The notes beneath the pieces are model-generated. The model saw only the letters and a program-made list of their open reading frames with translations. It was not told the origin of the DNA and searched no databases. A stretch of 64,000 nucleotides of DNA from NCBI RefSeq assembly GCF_943193125.1, contig NZ_CALPCX010000001.1, positions 744,001-808,000 of the forward strand, given 5' to 3'. Of this stretch, positions 19,170 to 28,939 are shown one piece after another. The translations under genes and the position numbers were made by a program. This DNA is from Adlercreutzia agrestimuris. GTDB taxonomy: Bacteria > Actinomycetota > Coriobacteriia > Coriobacteriales > Eggerthellaceae. How positions within the stretch are numbered: the first letter of the stretch is position 1; every line of letters starts with the position of its first letter.

Positions 19170-20600
19170 GTGGGCACTTGGTTCAGCCTACGTGGCTTAA
19201 GCTCTGCAAGAGACGACGAAAAGAGATGGCGAGACGTGAATATCGCGAGCATTTTTTACAACAAACGTGAAATGACTGTTCGCGACTGGGCAATTGATGT
19301 AACCATTGCAGCAGTAGCTTTTTCGTTTGGCTGCATTCAGCTTATGGTGACAGCCTCGTCAATTGTCGTTCCCGATCTTGCTTTTCGTCAGTACCTTGGC
19401 ATGGTTAATGTCGTTCCCACGACGGCGGCATTTTTAGCATTAGCGCTGACCTGTGTTCCGTTAATCGTACGCAGGAAAATACCCTGGATTGTCTTTTTGT
19501 GGTGCTTTGGAGCCTACCTTGTACTTCAGACGAAAAACGCAGGACTTTCGCTCAGTATAATTGGACCAGCTATAGCACTGTTTACCATTGCTGTTGAGCA
19601 GGGGCGCATTCAAACGATCGTGGCAGCTTTTGTTGCGGTAGTGGGCCTTATGTTTGTTGATACACCGTTTGGCTCTCCGAGTCTTATTTTCTTTACCCGA
19701 TTCCAGAACACGACAATCATGATTGCGGCTGCCATTGCGGGGTATGCCTATAAAACTCACAAAGCCTATGTTCACGAGACCGAAGAACGCGTAAGAGAAG
19801 CGGAGCGGACGCGCGAGGAAGAAGCGGCACGTCGAGTAGAGGAAGAGCGCGTGCGTATTGCGCGTGAGGTGCACGACATTACTGCACACTCACTTTCGGC
19901 AGTGAGTATTCAAGCCGCAGCAGCTGAGCGTCTGTTGGATAAAAACCCCGAAGCCGCACGTCAGGCGCTTGCAACGGTGCGCTCTACCTCTAAGTCCGCC
20001 CTCGAAGACATTCGATCTATGATTGGCGTGCTTCGCCAGGGCGAGGACAATCCTGAGATGATGCCAACAGGTTCAACGGAGCGTCTGCAAGATGTGGTGT
20101 CTTTTTTGGAGAGCGCAGGAATTGTCGTTGAGCTTGATACAACGCACTATGATCGCGCGAGCGTGCCGGCGCATGTGGATATGGCGCTGTTTGGTATTTT
20201 GCGCGAAGCCGCCACTAATATTGTTCGCCATTCGCACGCTGATTTTGCGCTGATTAAGCTGGCGCAAGATACTTACGGAGCTGGCCTTTTGGTTCGCGAT
20301 AATGGGCGCGGATATGCAGGACAGGCGCACTATAATCGCGCCGGATTGGCGCTGCCGGTCTCTGCCGATGGTCAAGGTCACGGCATTTCGGGTATGGCGG
20401 AGCGCGTTGGCGTGCTTGGTGGCTCGTTTTATGCGGGTGCGCCAGAGGGGCTTGCGCATGCTTCGCATGAACTGCTTCGACTTGCGCAGGATGGTTCTGC
20501 ACATGGCGAAACGAGATTGGCGTCACCGGGGTTTGTTGTTGCTGTTTTTATTCCCATTCCTGAACAAGCGCGCACAGTAAAGGAGATCACTCATGAGTGA
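19170..20600 (+). CDS. Sensor histidine kinase, HisKA_3 (NarX/DesK-like) type
   Basis: Up to 476 residues. After a short N-terminus come about six hydrophobic segments (to about residue 200), a charged Arg/Glu helix, then the phosphoacceptor element REVHDITAHSL and a C-terminal ATPase domain with NIVRHSHA, DNGRGY and GHGISGMAERV. The start is uncertain: GTG 19170 is the outermost, GTG 19236 and ATG 19272 are possible, none with a strong ribosome-binding site. It overlaps the response regulator by eight bases. It probably controls the upstream reductase or a related respiratory function; that link is inferred from position. Confidence 0.9.
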   Translation: MGTWFSLRGLSSARDDEKRWRDVNIASIFYNKREMTVRDWAIDVTIAAVAFSFGCIQLMVTASSIVVPDLAFRQYLGMVNVVPTTAAFLALALTCVPLIVRRKIPWIVFLWCFGAYLVLQTKNAGLSLSIIGPAIALFTIAVEQGRIQTIVAAFVAVVGLMFVDTPFGSPSLIFFTRFQNTTIMIAAAIAGYAYKTHKAYVHETEERVREAERTREEEAARRVEEERVRIAREVHDITAHSLSAVSIQAAAAERLLDKNPEAARQALATVRSTSKSALEDIRSMIGVLRQGEDNPEMMPTGSTERLQDVVSFLESAGIVVELDTTHYDRASVPAHVDMALFGILREAATNIVRHSHADFALIKLAQDTYGAGLLVRDNGRGYAGQAHYNRAGLALPVSADGQGHGISGMAERVGVLGGSFYAGAPEGLAHASHELLRLAQDGSAHGETRLASPGFVVAVFIPIPEQARTVKEITHE

Positions 20601-21285
20601 AGCAAGCCCTGATATTCGTGTCCTTATTGCTGATGACCAGGATATTGTGCGCAGCGGTTTTCGTCTGGTGCTGATGAGTTATGACGGAATTGATGTTGTA
20701 GGGGAAGCGCGCGATGGCAAAGAGGCGGTTGCGTTGGCACAGCGTCTTCGCCCTGATGTGGTGCTCATGGATATTCGCATGCCGCACGAAAATGGGATTG
20801 AAGCCACCCGTGAGATTCGACGAGATCCTGAGTTGGACGCGGTGCATGTGCTTATTTTGACAACGTTTGACCACGATGAATATGTATATGAGGCGCTTGC
20901 TGCGGGAGCAAGCGGGTTTTTGTTAAAGGATGCTGACCCCGATGAAATTGTAGCGGCGGTGCGCGTGGTGGCAGCGGGCGATGCCCTCATTGAGCCGTCT
21001 ATTACGCGCAGGCTAATCGAGAATTTTGTGGCCACGCGACCTAATACGTCGTTTAGTTATCGACGTGGCGAGGGGCTTGAGACTCTTACGGATCGTGAGC
21101 GTGAAATCTTGCGTCTGGTTGCCCGAGGTCTTTCAAATGACGAGATCGGTGCTGAGTTATTTATCTCGCCAGCAACAGTCAAAACGCATCTTGCCCGCAT
21201 TATGGCGAAGGTTGATGCGCATGACAGGGCGCAGCTGGTTATTCGCGCTTATGAAAGCGGTTTGGTTAAAACCGGCGGTCGCTAA
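20593..21285 (+). CDS. NarL/FixJ-type response regulator
   Basis: 230 residues. The receiver domain has the acidic pair DDQD near residue 15 and the phosphoacceptor in VVLMDIRMP; the Lys of FLLKDA is in place. The C-terminal LuxR-type helix-turn-helix begins LTDREREILRLVARG. It pairs with the overlapping histidine kinase. AAAGGAG precedes the ATG. The gene is followed by a tandem repeat and then groES. Confidence 0.93.
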   Translation: MSEASPDIRVLIADDQDIVRSGFRLVLMSYDGIDVVGEARDGKEAVALAQRLRPDVVLMDIRMPHENGIEATREIRRDPELDAVHVLILTTFDHDEYVYEALAAGASGFLLKDADPDEIVAAVRVVAAGDALIEPSITRRLIENFVATRPNTSFSYRRGEGLETLTDREREILRLVARGLSNDEIGAELFISPATVKTHLARIMAKVDAHDRAQLVIRAYESGLVKTGGR

Positions 21286-21310
21286 AATTGTGAAAGCTGT
21301 CTTTTGCCGG

Positions 21311-21430
21311 ACCCGCTTTCGCGTAGATCCGCTTTCGCAAACACAATCCCATCCTGACCCGCTTTCGCAAACACAATCCTACCCCGACCCGCTTTCGCAA
21401 ACACAACCCCATCCCGACCCGCTTTCGCGC
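21311..21430. repeat. Tandem repeat of a 30-bp unit
   Basis: Three near-identical 30-base copies start at 21331, 21361 and 21391, each beginning GCTTTCGCAAACACAA. Degenerate partial copies flank them (GCTTTCGCG at 21315 approx. and 21421). The unit is a multiple of three, so frames stay open on both strands, but no start signal or homology suggests a protein. It lies in the space between the response regulator and groES. Confidence 0.85.
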
Positions 21431-21489
21431 AGATGTGTATCCATGTCGTGTGCACCCGTAAACTCTTGCGTATGATTCCGTGAATTTCC

Positions 21490-21517
21490 TTGCATTTGAG
21501 TGGCAGGGTGTTATAGT
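21490..21517 (+). promoter_or_regulatory. Probable sigma-A promoter of groESL
   Basis: TTGCAT (21490-21495) and TATAGT (21512-21517) are separated by 16 bases. Transcription would start just before the CIRCE operator, as is usual for HrcA-controlled chaperonin operons. Confidence 0.65.
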
Positions 21518-21529
21518 AAACAAAGCTGT

Positions 21530-21556
21530 TTAGCACTCTTAGACTTTGAGTGCTAG
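21530..21556 (+). promoter_or_regulatory. CIRCE operator (HrcA binding site)
   Basis: TTAGCACTC-N9-GAGTGCTAG matches the consensus TTAGCACTC-N9-GAGTGCTAA in 17 of 18 positions. It stands 77 bases upstream of groES. By family knowledge the HrcA repressor binds here and is released on heat or misfolding stress. Confidence 0.93.
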
Positions 21557-21633
21557 CAATCAAACCAACTGAGTGGTTAACGCAAGGCATATCGCCTTGA
21601 TCGTATGGCACAACATGAAAGGAAGGCAGCGCT

Positions 21634-21921
21634 ATGAACCTGAAACCTCTGGGAGACCGCGTGATCGTCAAGCAGGACGAAGCCGAAGAGACAACGGCAT
21701 CGGGTCTGTATATCGCCAGTGAGGCGAAGGAAAAGCCCCAGAGCGGTATTGTTCTGGCAGTAGGCGACGGCAAGATGGACAAAGATGGCAACATGGTTCC
21801 AGTTCCCGTCAAGGTGGGCGACAAAGTTGTCTATGGCAAATTTGGTGGCACTGAGATTTCAGTGGACGGCGAAGATGTTTTGATTCTTCGCGCTGATGAT
21901 TTGTATGCCGTTTTTGCATAA
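21634..21921 (+). CDS. groES: Co-chaperonin GroES
   Basis: 95 residues with the family start LKPLGDRV, the mobile-loop region and the C-terminal ILRADDLYAVF. It forms the heptameric lid of the GroEL folding chamber. GAAAGGA precedes the ATG. First gene of the CIRCE-controlled groES-groEL operon. Confidence 0.98.
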   Translation: MNLKPLGDRVIVKQDEAEETTASGLYIASEAKEKPQSGIVLAVGDGKMDKDGNMVPVPVKVGDKVVYGKFGGTEISVDGEDVLILRADDLYAVFA

Positions 21922-21981
21922 GCCTTTAAGAGATATATCAGCTCAAACTCTTAGCTCAGCACATTAGTGAGCATTATTTAG

Positions 21982-23637
<1,656 letters not shown>

Positions 23638-23700
23638 GCCTGAGGGCACGCTCGCTCCCTGAACGCGGCTATCGAATTGCCGCATAATTGAAACTCGGAG

Positions 23701-23735
23701 AAATGACCGGCGCTTAATCGCCGGTCATTTTCTTT
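23701..23735 (+). terminator. Terminator of groESL
   Basis: AAATGACCGGCG (23701-23712) pairs perfectly with CGCCGGTCATTT (23719-23730), six-base loop, then TCTTT. 63 bases past the groEL stop. Confidence 0.88.
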
Positions 23736-23808
23736 GCTGCTGTCGGGTTGTCCGGCGTGCTACTTGCGTTCGCGTAGGCGTTCGCGTGTGGGCTGCTGTC
23801 GGCCTGCT

Positions 23809-23889
23809 CGGCGTGCCCGGCGTGCGCGGCGTGCCCGGCGTGCGTGGTGTGCGCGGCGTGCCCGGCGTGCGCGGTGTGTCCGGCGTGCT
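23809..23889. repeat. Nine tandem copies of a 9-bp GC-rich unit
   Basis: Units of CGGCGTGCC/G repeat nine times with few changes. Read on the plus strand they would give GVPGVRGV repeats, on the minus strand HAGHAAH repeats; neither frame has a credible start. Together with the two features that follow, it fills the 690-base space between groEL and the metal permease. Confidence 0.85.
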
Positions 23890-23912
23890 GCCACTTGTGC
23901 CCGATATGTATA

Positions 23913-24028
23913 GTTTTCATACATTTCCGTCACAAGCTGCCATAGCCTTTGACCAGGTAAAACTCTGCATAATCCCAGGTCATAAGCTTATGAAAATTTG
24001 GCGGGATGTGCCGGAAATGTATGAAAAC
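23913..24028. repeat. AT-rich island bounded by a perfect 17-bp inverted repeat
   Basis: GTTTTCATACATTTCCG (23913-23929) and its exact complement (24012-24028) enclose 82 bases. Inside lies a 12-base perfect palindrome CATAAGCTTATG (23981-23992). The island is AT-rich while both flanks are GC-rich repeat arrays. No transposase and no clear target duplication are seen. It could be a small non-autonomous element or a structured RNA. Confidence 0.75.
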
Positions 24029-24062
24029 CAGCCCATTACCTCGTCCACTGTTGGTGAGGTGG

Positions 24063-24230
24063 CGCCCCGCCGCACCGTCAGGTCGCCCCGCCGCACTGTC
24101 AGGCCGCCCCGCCGCTGGGTGGGCGCCCCACCGCTGGATGATGCCCCGCCGCTGGGTGGCGCCCCGCCGCTGGGTGGCACCGTGCCAGGCCGCCCCGCCG
24201 CTGGGTTGCCGCTGGGTGGCGCCCTGCCGC
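24063..24230. repeat. Degenerate 18-20-bp GC-rich tandem repeat
   Basis: About eight copies of a core GCCCCGCCGC or close variant recur every 18-20 bases; the better copies are followed by TGGGTGGC. Two adjacent copies (from about 24142 and 24160) are identical over 18 bases. No gene is convincing in any frame. Confidence 0.8.
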
Positions 24231-24327
24231 ATCGCCGATCTGCAGCCGTGCGCCCCTTATTACCATTTCTCGACGAAGTTGTGTGTGCTTTGAGCCTGAC
24301 AGGAGGCGAGGGTTACAATACCAAACC

Positions 24328-25317
24328 ATGGACGAATTCTTACATATCGCAGAGCACGTATTAGAGCACTCGGTTGCCGATACTCTTTATTTGATTCCCA
24401 TTCTCTTTGTCACGTACGTGGTCATGGAATGGCTCGAGCACAGAACGGGGCACAAAGCACAAGAGGCCGTCAAGCGCACAGGAGCGGCTGGGCCTATCGT
24501 TGGCGCTCTTGTGGGCGTTGTTCCTCAGTGTGGCTTTTCGGCAGTGGCAGCTACGTTATGGGCAGGACGCGTCATAACGTTTGGTACCTTTTTTGCGGTT
24601 TTGCTGTCAACGTCGGACGAAATGCTGCCTATTCTCATTGCTGAACAGGCGCCTATCGCAACGATTCTCAAAATTCTCGGCGTGAAAATCATGATTGGTA
24701 TGGTCATGGGTTTTGCGGCAGATGCAATGCTGCGAGTGGCGCATCGAGACAATCAAAAACTTCGCATTCATGAAATTTGTGCCCAGGACAACTGCCACTG
24801 TACCGATGGATGCACGACGTGCCACGAGCATCCGGAGCTGGTCTATGAACATACTGATGATTGCTGCCAAACGTGCACTCACGAGCATCATCACCACGAC
24901 CATGACCACGATGCTGGATGGAAGCCAATTCTGAAGAGCGCGTTAATTCATACGATTCAAATCACCATTTTTATCTTCATCATTACCGTGATTTTGAATA
25001 CTGTTTTAGAAGTAGTTGGCGAAGATGCGCTCGGCAGTTTCCTCAGCTCAAATCAGACGCTTGCGATATTTGGCGCTGCATTGATCGGCCTCATTCCGAA
25101 TTGCGCTCCAAGTATTGTCATTGCGCAGTTGTATATGGAAGGTGTCCTTGGGGCGGGCGCTATGCTCTCAGGTCTACTGGTGTCTGCGGGTGTTGGTTTG
25201 TTGGTGCTCATTCGCACGAACCGCCACCCGGTACAAAACGTTATCGTTATCGTGCTTCTCTATGCAACAGGCGTGTTCTGGGGTCTGCTTGTTAATCTTC
25301 TTGGCATAACGTTTTAG
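24328..25317 (+). CDS. Putative heavy-metal/manganese exporter, ArsP_2-like, with Cys/His-rich loop
   Basis: 329 residues with about eight to ten hydrophobic segments in two halves, each with a Pro-Cys or Asn-Cys motif (VPQCGFSAV and IPNCAPSIV). The central loop (about residues 150-200) is packed with Cys and His, including CHCTDGCTTCHEH and HEHHHHDHDHD, a metal-binding segment. This fits the '10TM heavy-metal exporter' family, also annotated as putative manganese transporters. The ATG at 24328 is the only good start in frame, though the nearest AGGAGG (24300-24305) is unusually far away; a GTG at 24283 is unlikely. Metal not determinable. Confidence 0.8.
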   Translation: MDEFLHIAEHVLEHSVADTLYLIPILFVTYVVMEWLEHRTGHKAQEAVKRTGAAGPIVGALVGVVPQCGFSAVAATLWAGRVITFGTFFAVLLSTSDEMLPILIAEQAPIATILKILGVKIMIGMVMGFAADAMLRVAHRDNQKLRIHEICAQDNCHCTDGCTTCHEHPELVYEHTDDCCQTCTHEHHHHDHDHDAGWKPILKSALIHTIQITIFIFIITVILNTVLEVVGEDALGSFLSSNQTLAIFGAALIGLIPNCAPSIVIAQLYMEGVLGAGAMLSGLLVSAGVGLLVLIRTNRHPVQNVIVIVLLYATGVFWGLLVNLLGITF

Positions 25318-25497
25318 CTTTACAAGCGTATCTATTCCAAACATTTGACCGACTACAATTTCGCTCTTGATACAGTACAATACGAATCAACTATTGGGCG
25401 CGAAAGCTTTGCCGTCTCTTTTGCCTGGTAACACGGGCAACGAAGTCAAAAGGATGCACTGCTTACCGCGCATTATGTTCGAGACAGAGGAGAAATC
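25318..25497. other. Spacer upstream of the HD hydrolase gene
   Basis: 180 bases without a gene. TTGACC (25345-25350) and several TACAAT/TACAGT hexamers (near 25353, 25371 and 25376) occur but none has standard spacing, so no promoter is assigned. AGAGGAG directly precedes the next start. Confidence 0.4.
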
Positions 25498-26109
25498 ATG
25501 GCAGCACTTGAAGCCGGTATGTCGCGCGACGAGGCCTTCGCGCTTCTGCAAGCGCACAACCAGGATCCATTCCACATTGAGCATGGCGAAACAGTTGAGC
25601 AGACGATGCGTTATTTCGCGCGCGAATATGACCCGGAGAATGAAGAGTTTTGGGGCATTGTAGGTCTGTTGCACGATCTCGACTGGGAAGAACACGACGA
25701 CGAACCTGAGATGCATACGCTTTATGCCACGCCGCTTATTGAGGCGGCAGGTGGTACTCCTGAGCTCATTCGCGCAATTCAGTCGCACACTTCTGACTTT
25801 AATACCGATCTGCCGAAGCCTGAGTTGCAGATGGAAAAGATTCTGTTCGCCACAGAAGAGCTGACAGGACTTATTGGGGCAGCCATCGTGATGCGCCCCT
25901 CTAAGAGCGTGATGGACTTTGAGGTGAAATCCCTCAAGAAGAAGTTCAAGGATAAGCGCTTTGCAGCAGGTGTGAGCCGCGATGTTATTCGTAGTGGTGC
26001 CGATATGCTTGGGTGGGAGCTTGATGAGTTGTTCGCGCGCACTATTTGCGCGATGCAATCATTTGCGCCCGATCGCGATACGTTTGTTCCCGCAGATAGC
26101 CAGGAATAA
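25498..26109 (+). CDS. HD-domain hydrolase
   Basis: 203 residues. HIEHGETVEQTMRYFA and GLLHDLDWEEH supply the His and His-Asp metal ligands of the HD fold; QSHTSDF supplies a later His. It resembles the cytoplasmic HDIG-type hydrolases often annotated only as 'HD domain protein'; substrate unknown. AGAGGAG precedes the ATG. Its last 51 bases overlap, in the opposite direction, the end of the MFS gene. Confidence 0.85.
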   Translation: MAALEAGMSRDEAFALLQAHNQDPFHIEHGETVEQTMRYFAREYDPENEEFWGIVGLLHDLDWEEHDDEPEMHTLYATPLIEAAGGTPELIRAIQSHTSDFNTDLPKPELQMEKILFATEELTGLIGAAIVMRPSKSVMDFEVKSLKKKFKDKRFAAGVSRDVIRSGADMLGWELDELFARTICAMQSFAPDRDTFVPADSQE

Positions 26110-27402
26110 AGCCAGCGCAATCATACCTAAGACGCTCATGCCCACATACATTGCTTGATAGCCAGAGATTGGCTGCAGTGCACCGAGTAGCACCGGTCCT
26201 ATCCCGACGCCAAGATCAAGCATAATATAAAAAGTTGCATTTGCCTTGCTGAGCCTCTCATCTGCTGTTTTGCGGACAGCTACGGCAAGGCCGCATGATT
26301 GTATGGTGCCTACGCCAAAACCGAGAAGTAATGCGGAGCCCAGAATCATCCAGTCATTGCTTGCGAAGGCAAGAACAAGTATGCCGCCAGAAAAGGCGAA
26401 GAATGCTGGCATCATAACAGGAGTAGCCCCTTTACGGTCGAATGCTTTGCCCGTGAAGGGGCGCGTTATGAACATGCTGATGGCATAGACGATAAAAAAG
26501 ACGCTTGCTGCCTGCGCAAGGCCAAGCTCGGTTGCGTAGGGTGTCAAAAAAGTGAGCAGGCTTGAATACCCAAAAAAGATAAGACAGGCCACAAACGAAA
26601 TAGGGAGCACCCCAACCTCAATGAACTTGCTTGCTAAGCTTTGTTGACCTGGGCTCTTCCGTGTGACAGCTGGTGCTTCGCCTACACGCAGTTCGCGCGT
26701 GGCCTCTACGGAGTGAGGGACAAGGTCAGCTGCAACATCGTCGACGACAGCTTGCTCGGTTTGTACGAAATCGCGTTTCAGGGTTGTGTTCGAGGTAGCG
26801 CGAGGGGCGCGTATGGCCAAGGCTAATGGCAAGGAGATACCTGCCGCAACAGTTGCAGCTGCAAACAAAAGGGGATATCCCAAGTTGTTTGAGATGAAGA
26901 TGCCTGTAAACGGCCCTATGGCTGCACCGAGTGTGACTGAGAGCATGAAATAACCAATGCCTTCGCCTTTGCGCTCGATAGGCACCATGCTGGTGACAAG
27001 TGTAGTGACCACCGTAGAACAGGTACCAAAGGCAAAGCCGTGGGCGAAGCGTACAACGATGAGCAGCCCGAGTGCGCCGTGAAGAAAATAAAGCGCAGTC
27101 AGCGTTGTTTCCAGAAGCGTTCCGACCACAAGAAGCGTTTTAAGAGGAATGCGCTCAAGCAAAAGAGCGCTGGTAAATCGTGCAACAAGGGTGCCTATAA
27201 TGAAGACACTTGCGCAAAATGCTGCAAGTGATGCAGGGGCTTGGTAGACCGTCATGGCGTAAGCAGTCATTACCACCATGAGCATAAAGTAGTTTGCTGA
27301 TATGACGAAATTGGTAAGTGTGCCTAGAACAAAGTCGCGTGTCCAGAGTTTTTCTTTCGGGGGCTTAAGCGGTTTTGGCGCACTTGGTAGGGGGTCGTCC
27401 AT
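26059..27402 (-). CDS. MFS transporter
   Basis: 447 residues with twelve hydrophobic segments and a long cytoplasmic loop at about residues 205-265 between the two halves. The loop between segments 2 and 3 has FTSALLLERIPLKTLLVVG, the equivalent of motif A in degenerate form, and the second half has FITRPFTGKAFDRKG. Drug/sugar-phosphate-type facilitator; substrate unknown. The universal stress gene lies five bases upstream on the same strand. The 3' end overlaps the HD gene. Confidence 0.88.
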   Translation of the reverse strand: MDDPLPSAPKPLKPPKEKLWTRDFVLGTLTNFVISANYFMLMVVMTAYAMTVYQAPASLAAFCASVFIIGTLVARFTSALLLERIPLKTLLVVGTLLETTLTALYFLHGALGLLIVVRFAHGFAFGTCSTVVTTLVTSMVPIERKGEGIGYFMLSVTLGAAIGPFTGIFISNNLGYPLLFAAATVAAGISLPLALAIRAPRATSNTTLKRDFVQTEQAVVDDVAADLVPHSVEATRELRVGEAPAVTRKSPGQQSLASKFIEVGVLPISFVACLIFFGYSSLLTFLTPYATELGLAQAASVFFIVYAISMFITRPFTGKAFDRKGATPVMMPAFFAFSGGILVLAFASNDWMILGSALLLGFGVGTIQSCGLAVAVRKTADERLSKANATFYIMLDLGVGIGPVLLGALQPISGYQAMYVGMSVLGMIALALFLAICGNKRIAIGRK

Positions 27403-27407
27403 GAGGT

Positions 27408-27833
27408 TTAATCATCATCCTTGGCAATAAGAACCGTGACAGGAGAGTTTTTGGTAACGGCATAGCTTACTGAACCCAAATAGCCTTTCACACCGCCTCG
27501 ACCACGGCTTCCCATAACAATGAGGTCGCATCCTTGTTCTTTTGCGCATTCAACAATGAGATCAGCGGCAAAAGTTCCTTTGAGAAGCTTTACGGTAGAG
27601 AGATTCTTCGCACGCGCAGCATACGCTTCCAATTCAAGGCGAATCGGCTCGGCGTCCTCAATGACAATAGCGCTAGCGCCAATACCTGCTGCCGGTGCTG
27701 AGACAATGCGGAGAACATGCGTGAGTACAAGCGTGATAGTTGGGTCTTGTTCTGCAATCTGAAAAGCAAGATTAAGCGCCTTTTTTGAGGCATAAGAACC
27801 GTCGTAGGCTACCAAAATCTTTGAACACCACAT
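27408..27833 (-). CDS. Universal stress protein (UspA family)
   Basis: 141 residues from the ATG at 27833, preceded by GAGGAAGG; starts further upstream would add a non-homologous stretch. The family start ILVAYDGS and the ATP-binding motif GSRGRGGVKGYLGSVS are intact, so an ATP-binding type is expected. Five bases separate it from the MFS gene, so the two are co-transcribed. Confidence 0.92.
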   Translation of the reverse strand: MWCSKILVAYDGSYASKKALNLAFQIAEQDPTITLVLTHVLRIVSAPAAGIGASAIVIEDAEPIRLELEAYAARAKNLSTVKLLKGTFAADLIVECAKEQGCDLIVMGSRGRGGVKGYLGSVSYAVTKNSPVTVLIAKDDD

Positions 27834-28038
27834 AGCGAACCTTCCTCGTGAAAGACAAAAACCCATACACTTTGCGAAATGCTGCTGTGCTACATAATTG
27901 CCTGCGCGTAAGATCGCCTGCGTTGCAACATCGCATTATTACCTGCTTTTGTGACCGTTATTGTAATCCTTGCACTCACCAATTGTTGAGCGTTTGTGCG
28001 CTTGCTGCCAATTTGCAACGTTTTACGCAATATTTACG

Positions 28039-28067
28039 TTGACCCCAAGGCACAACGCGGCTACAAT
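28039..28067 (+). promoter_or_regulatory. Sigma-A promoter of the tRNA-Lys/tRNA-Gln transcript
   Basis: TTGACC (28039-28044) and TACAAT (28062-28067) with ideal 17-base spacing, 32 bases upstream of the first tRNA. Confidence 0.8.
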
Positions 28068-28099
28068 AAGTGTTCGCGTGTTCAGGTGATGCGTAAAGT

Positions 28100-28175
28100 G
28101 GGCCGTTAGCTCAGTTGGTAGAGCAGGGGACTTTTAATCCCAAGGTCGCGGGTTCGATTCCCTCACGGCCCACCA
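28100..28175 (+). tRNA. tRNA-Lys (anticodon TTT)
   Basis: 76 bases. The acceptor stem GGGCCGT pairs with ACGGCCC; the anticodon loop is CTTTTAA; the T-arm has GGTTCGATTCC; the CCA end is encoded. All arms fold by inspection. Confidence 0.97.
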
Positions 28176-28200
28176 CTTTTTCATCAGGATTCGCTTTTGC

Positions 28201-28274
28201 TGGGGTATCGTCCAACGGCAGGACTCTGGTTTTTGGTACCAGCTATCTAGGTTCGAATCCTGGTACCCCAGCCA
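28201..28274 (+). tRNA. tRNA-Gln (anticodon TTG)
   Basis: 74 bases. The acceptor stem TGGGGTA pairs with TACCCCA; the anticodon stem CTGGT/ACCAG holds the loop TTTTGGT; the T-arm has GGTTCGAATCC; CCA is encoded. It lies 25 bases after tRNA-Lys and probably shares its transcript. Confidence 0.97.
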
Positions 28275-28387
28275 ATTCTCTTTTCCCTTTTAACAATTGA
28301 ATTCTTTGAAGCGCACGCAGAGGTGCTGCATTTTCTTGTATGTGCTCGTGCGAAAAACAATTCGCTTTATAAGTCTTATTCAATTGC

Positions 28388-28720
28388 TTGACCTGTTACG
28401 CGAAACCATTACAATAGTTAATTCAGTAATCGAAGTCTTTAACACGAGTGATAATTACTGGTGTGTCTTCGTTTCGATATGCCGACAAGGCGGTAGCGCA
28501 AGCGCGCAAATACCTGGCGGTTGCTAGAACACCCAGAGCATGTGTTCGTTGTGGCAAACTGCGCGGCTGTAAGACCGCAAGCCTGACATGCAGGTGCGAA
28601 AACCAAACCATTCGGTTTGTTAGGATTTCGTGTCCCCAAAATTCTCCTTGAAACATTCCTCCAATCTTTGGTAATATCTACTATTGCTGCAAAATGTTCG
28701 ATTTGCTTGGAGGATAACCG
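28388..28720 (+). promoter_or_regulatory. Promoter and long untranslated leader before infA
   Basis: TTGACC (28388-28393) and TACAAT (28410-28415), 16 bases apart, form a good promoter. The next 300 bases up to infA hold no credible gene: the open frames here are short and lack ribosome-binding sites. A short hairpin CAAACC-ATTC-GGTTTG is present near 28605-28620 without a T-run. The stretch is either a long leader RNA or a separate small RNA; I do not recognise a known family. Confidence 0.55.
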
Positions 28721-28939
28721 TTGGCAAAAGAAGACGTTATTGAGCTTGAGGGAACTGTCCTTGAGGCTCTCCCGAACGCAATGTTTAGGGTAGAACTCGA
28801 AAATGGGCACAAGATATTGGCTCATATTTCTGGAAAGATGCGTATGCACTACATCAAAATCTTGCCAGGAGACAAAGTCACGGTTGAACTTTCTGTGTAC
28901 GACTTGAATCGTGGTCGTATCACATATCGCTTCAAATAA
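28721..28939 (+). CDS. infA: Translation initiation factor IF-1
   Basis: 72 residues, the standard length, with the S1-like OB fold and conserved [13 protein letters not shown] and HISGKMR. The start is TTG, preceded by TTGGAGG. First gene of the ribosomal alpha-operon-like cluster; unlike many genomes, secY-adk-map do not precede it. Confidence 0.98.
   Translation: MAKEDVIELEGTVLEALPNAMFRVELENGHKILAHISGKMRMHYIKILPGDKVTVELSVYDLNRGRITYRFK

Noticed and set aside
21266..21824. Minus-strand frames across the 30-bp repeat and groES
   Set aside because: They are open only because the repeat length is a multiple of three and groES is on the other strand.
23786..24364. Open frame giving a GVPGVRGV collagen-like protein across the repeats
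   Set aside because: It follows the GC-rich arrays, has no ribosome-binding site, and runs into the true start of the metal permease; the opposite strand is equally open.
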